Positions 60,042 to 64,000 of a stretch of 64,000 bases of DNA are shown here, in pieces (position 1 is the stretch's first letter; every line of letters begins with the position of its first letter). The DNA lies in NCBI RefSeq assembly GCF_024679245.1, contig NC_090176.1, positions 53,470,096 to 53,534,095 of the forward strand, read 5' to 3'. The notes under the pieces are model-generated. The model ran no database searches and was not told where the DNA came from. It saw only the letters and a list, made by a program, of their open reading frames with translations. Position numbers and translations under genes: made by a program. The DNA is from Pseudorasbora parva (lineage: Eukaryota > Chordata > Actinopteri > Cypriniformes > Gobionidae).

Positions 60042-60699
60042 GAAATGTCTCCTAATCCAGTCATAGATAAAATGTCTTTGTATTTTTGTTTGATTGTTTA
60101 TTATGAAATAAAACCAATACCTTCACTGTTATACGGCGTCATGCCTTAGGAGTCAGTGAGTAGCTGGGCACTGACACCATTAGTGGAAAGAATAGGGTTA
60201 CTTATGTGCTATTACTTTGATTTATTTTTATACTTTAATTATTTTTATGTGCTATTACTATTATTTATTTTTATACTTTAATTATTTTTATGTGCTATTA
60301 CTTGCCAAAAATAAGTGTTGTAGTAAAAGCAGCAGGAGAGCAGTGGTGTGGGAACTGAATTGACATCACATTGAAGTGAAGCTAGTATGACCAGTAAGAC
60401 TGAGGTGTAGTCAGGATTAGGAGACATGGCAGTGTGTGATATTTAAGTTAATGGCTTTTAAAAACGCCTTGCCCTTTGCAGATCGTCCCTTAAGACTTCT
60501 CTCATATTATAATGTTAGTTTGGAGGAAAATTAGGCTGTACTTGCTTACATTAAATATGTTTAACTCACACGAGTTATTGATCCGGGAAGTTTTAATCTG
60601 TGAATATATTGCCAACTTTACTGAACTCCTTGAACTAAGCACTGTCTGGATTTCTTTATCCTTAAGCCCAAATGCAGATTAAACCCCTGTGGACCATCC
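60042..60699. other. AT-rich sequence with a 43-bp tandem repeat
   Basis: 60203-60305 carries about 2.4 copies of a 43-bp unit starting tatgtgctattact. No gene is seen in the rest. Confidence 0.6.
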
Positions 60700-61279
60700 T
60701 GGGCTGGATTTCCTGAAGCCTTCTTAACACTCCGTCATTCTTAAGTTACACCTTAAGCTATCCCTTAACATTATATGTGTTTCCCGAAACGATCTCAGTT
60801 TCGTACGGTTGGTCTGGACCACTCTTAGCTATACCTTATCACCATTACCAGTTCACTCCACTAGTGGCCACCACTGTGCAAAAAGCTTCTCTATATTTCA
60901 GTCTATATGAATATAATTACAAAGTTGTAATATACACCCAATGTTCATTTGGGCTAGTTGAATTATTATTATGATAAATGAAAGTTCAACTATTTCTGAG
61001 GTCCTTTTTATAAAGAATGTAATTTTTTTTCACATAATGCAGAGAAAAAGCCGTAGTGTAGAGTAAATAATCGATTCTTGAGCCATCGATATAAGCCGAT
61101 TCAGCACTGCCGCCTCGAACCGCACCCGCTAACGTCGCACTGAAGAAGGGTTACCCTAAGCGCCCTCCTAAGGTATAGTTCGGGGAACGCGCCTAGAAAT
61201 GGGAAACCTTAAGCTAAGTTATGCCTTTAGAGTCTTCGTAAAGCGCTAAGAGACACCGTTATCGGGAAATGCAGCCCTG
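60700..61279. mobile_element. Inverted-repeat DNA transposon remnant of about 580 bp
   Basis: The left end reads gggctggatttcctgaagcc with later gtttcccgaaacgatct; the right end, reversed, reads tcagggctgcatttcccgat with ttccccgaac. This gives imperfect inverted ends of about 100 bp. The interior is AT-rich and non-coding. Confidence 0.65.
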
Positions 61280-61301
61280 ATCTGGTAAAGTTTCTTGGGG
61301 A

Positions 61302-61342
61302 CCCCCCCCCCCCCCCACACACACACACACACACACACACAC
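61302..61342. repeat. C15 homopolymer followed by (CA)13
   Basis: A 15-base C run joined to a CA microsatellite. Confidence 0.95.
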
Positions 61343-62958
61343 CTTGTCCCTTTAAGGGCTCTGTAGTTGTGAATATGAAGGGTTATTTTAATGCTGTGAT
61401 GACAGCGAGGAGTGCTTTAGGCCTTATGATATTTCCTGTTTAATTGCAGAGCTCAGTGATTGGTGGTTCGACAGGTGCGAGGACACGCCCTCCTGGTGAT
61501 GTCAGACAGTGTTGTCATGACAACTCCTGCTGTTTCTGAAGCATAGAGTTCAAAGAGAACGGTAAGATTTGCACGTTTGATTTAGAGTCAGACGATTGTG
61601 TTTACACTAAAACATGAGGCCATGAAAAGCATAGAAACATCCTAAAACATACTGCGTGCATATACAGTCTATTTGGATATTTAGTTGAAACATTAGATTG
61701 AAATGTTAGTGTCCCCAATAAAGGAATAAGAATAACTTGTCTCTTAAAAGTAGGCCTGTTTTATAAAGTTTAGCTTTTATGGATATTTTGATATATTTAT
61801 TCTACAAATACCACAGGAAAGGGTTGTATCAGTGTAATGTGTCATTTATAGTCTGCATCTCAGATTTTCCAAATGTCTTCAACCTTTAAACCTGGAGTCA
61901 CGTGGATGGGAATATGCGTATGGAAACTATACGCAGATGAGGAAATGCATGGCGGTGAGCAAGAGAAAGTTCACCACAAAAATCTTGGTAAAAATGAAAC
62001 GACAAAAAAACCCAGAATAAAAACCAATGAGAATAAATGTTTTCAAAATCCTCTTAAAATGAAAAGATCCCTTTAAAATGATTTGCATGTCAGGCTGGTT
62101 TGATTAGGATGAGGGTTTATTCGATGAGGAAAATCACGGATAATGAAGCATGGAGCTGTGGGAACCCTCGCTCATTAATCGTGAAGTAAATATTTTATCT
62201 CGTCTTTGCGACCGGGGTTCATGGAGGCCGTTTTGGATCCGGTTTAACTGCATGTTCCCTTTTTCTCTTACTCTCATTCCTCTAATTTGCAGCTTTTCGC
62301 TGAGCCAGCACATGCAGTTCCTTCGAAACGGCTCCTCTTTTAAAGAACGAGGACTCTTGTGTAAGATTGAGCGCTAAGTAAAATGCGGCCGGCTTCAACG
62401 CTTCCCTTCGAGAAGAGGGAAGCGAGTGGAAATTATAGCCAGTATCGGCAGATTTTGCAATCGTGTTTTCAAAAATGTCTATCTTGTAGTTTTATTTGTT
62501 CTTTTGGGTCTTTATTTGCTGTTTGTCTGATCTGACAGTGGAAGATACAATAAAGTTGAGTAAATATTGTGTGCATTTAATTCCCACATGTGTTTTAATT
62601 TCCCACACTCCTTTTGACATTTCTTTGTATAGAGATTAAACTGGAGATCTTATGAATGTAATGAGCAAATGTCATGTTTTTCCGGCTGGATCAGGGACCT
62701 TTGGAGTTTGTGTCTCAAACACTGTTGACTTCCAATAAAACTGAGGTTCAAAGGTCATCAGACATGACTAACAACGCCATAAAAGCCTGAATATTATTAT
62801 TCATATGGTTCTGCAAGATTATATACAGGAAACCTGGAAATCCTGGGACATTTAAAATGTATAGGCACACTTTTTGTGTGATCAGTTAGATGTTGATATT
62901 GATTATTAATATCTGCTGCAATGTTCTAAATCTGAATACCACATACATTGTGTTTATG
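61343..62958. other. Unique sequence, no gene confirmed
   Basis: Includes the palindrome at 61511 and a balanced, repeat-free stretch at 62090-62470. The frame at 62150-62377 follows a weak ttgcag acceptor at about 62287 but has no recognised domain. Confidence 0.5.
61511..61524. promoter_or_regulatory. RFX X-box-like palindrome
   Basis: gttgtcatgacaac is a perfect 14-bp palindrome with the 6-2-6 architecture of RFX sites (consensus GTTGCCATGGCAAC); it differs from that consensus by one symmetrical pair. It lies in unique sequence. Function is not shown. Confidence 0.4.
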
Positions 62959-63900
62959 CACTGCAAAAAATGCTTTTCTTACTTAGAATTTTTGTCTATT
63001 TTCTAGTCCAAACCTAGCCTGACAAGCCAGACCCACATCAAGATGTTTGCTCTGGGAACTCCCCATTGACGGCTCAATCTGAGGGGCGGGACAAACGGCT
63101 GTCTGTCAAACTCCCTCTGCACGCGATAGGATAGCGCTACACCAACCAGAGCAACGTGAAGCGGAGCTAGCTGATAGATTAAACATTCACCGTATCCGGT
63201 CGGCTAAACTCGAACACATCTTCCCTTCCCTTCTTCAGATTGACTTCAGTGCCGTTCTTTGTTCTTTTCTCAGAGAAAAGCTGAACTCAAGTCTTCCAGA
63301 GTCGCGGTCAAAGCTGATTCGAAAGACCGGCGTTTGCCAGTTTCTGTGTTTACTAGAAGCACGCAAGCGCAACTCGGCCGTCGTTATGTTAAGCCCCGCC
63401 CACCGACTCTATACACAATGTGATTGGCCTGACCAGAGTTTGGTTTTCCAGCTCAGAAGTGAATTGAGAGTTGCTAGACGACACTCACGGCAGATTAGAT
63501 TTGCTGCCGCTAGGGGCGTCTAGATTTCTAGGTTAGTCCAAACCTCTAAAAATTCTTAAAACAATAAGTATTTACTAGACCATCAAAAGTAATTGTCTTG
63601 TTTTGGGGAAAATAACTCAAAATGAAGAGAGTTTTTGCTTAAAATAAGATAAATAATCTGCCAATGGGGTGAGGAAAATAATCTTAATTCAAACAGAAAA
63701 CAAGATTATTTTTCTCACCCCTTTGGCAGATTATTTATCTTATTTTAAGCAAAAACTCTCTTCATTTAGAGTTATTTTTCCCCAGAACAAGACAATTACT
63801 TTTGCTTGTCTAGTAAATGCTTCTTAATGTAAGAATTTGTAAATATTTTAATTAGAAACAAGACCAAAATACTAATTAAGAAAAGCATTTTTTGCAGTGT
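62959..63900. mobile_element. Foldback element, copy 4 of the cactgcaaaa family, interrupted
   Basis: Starts cactgcaaaaaatgctttt and ends aaaagcattttttgcagtg. The left arm is broken by the 521-bp transposon at 63015-63535; without it the arms pair around about 63690. Confidence 0.92.
63015..63535. mobile_element. 521-bp non-autonomous DNA transposon, copy 2, 9-bp target duplication
   Basis: The same family and orientation as 19281-19800, with identical end sequences and only scattered differences. Flanked by gtccaaacc at 63006-63014 and 63536-63544. The host foldback family has a single gtccaaac site there, which confirms the insertion. Confidence 0.92.
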
Positions 63901-63971
63901 GATAACAGGTTATGAGTTTCTAATTTCTCAAATTAAACTTTCTGAATTCTGCTTGCGATCTAGTAGTTAAT

Positions 63972-64000
63972 CACACACACACACACACACACACACACAC
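63972..64000. repeat. (CA)n microsatellite, cut by window end
   Basis: About 14 CA units up to the last base. Confidence 0.93.

Overview
This window is a repeat-dominated piece of a teleost genome, most likely a cypriniform (carp or zebrafish relative). The evidence is the mix of retroelements and DNA transposons: L2 and CR1/Rex1-type LINEs, a Ty3/gypsy-type element of the fish and deuterostome kind, several Tc1 fragments, hAT-like and foldback elements, long CA/GT and GA microsatellites, and repeat families I associate with cyprinids. I see no complete cellular gene, no tRNA or rRNA gene and no CRISPR. The only trace of a host gene is a possible 81-bp exon at 21960-22040, so the window is probably intronic or intergenic.

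Layout. 1-612 is the end of a 35-bp satellite. 2245-9930 is an L2-type LINE with an intact 968-codon ORF. It is split just after its stop codon by a reverse-oriented Ty3/gypsy-like element that keeps gag, protease, integrase, primer-binding site and one LTR, but has no reverse transcriptase and no second LTR. 10142-17873 is a 53-bp satellite of about 146 copies. 18.8-20.4 kb holds a GT/TA microsatellite, two opposed Tc1 fragments and, between them, a 520-bp DNA transposon with a 9-bp target duplication. 23386-27570 is a 42-bp satellite of about 100 copies whose long ORFs are artefacts of its period.

31613-33027 is a short non-autonomous LTR element with both LTRs and a 5-bp target duplication. 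33070-40527 is a 34-bp satellite that received a full-length LINE with an intact 992-codon ORF (33287-36678). 41-48 kb carries decayed LINE and Tc1 pieces, foldback elements and unique DNA. 50129-53376 is a nest of insertions: a Tc1 copy containing a LINE fragment, which contains a 1.77-kb hAT-like element with a perfect 8-bp target duplication, which contains about 115 copies of a GGCTTC/GGCCTC hexamer. 54-64 kb is mostly unique or AT-rich DNA with two foldback families, LINE tails, a further inverted-repeat element and a 14-bp palindrome resembling an RFX X-box.

The genes present are all transposon genes. The two LINE ORFs encode endonuclease plus reverse transcriptase and look intact. The gypsy-like polyprotein is open but lacks the polymerase. 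All Tc1 transposase pieces are dead. The main interest is in the order of nested insertions, the internal structure of the satellite arrays, and a few possible regulatory motifs in the unique DNA.
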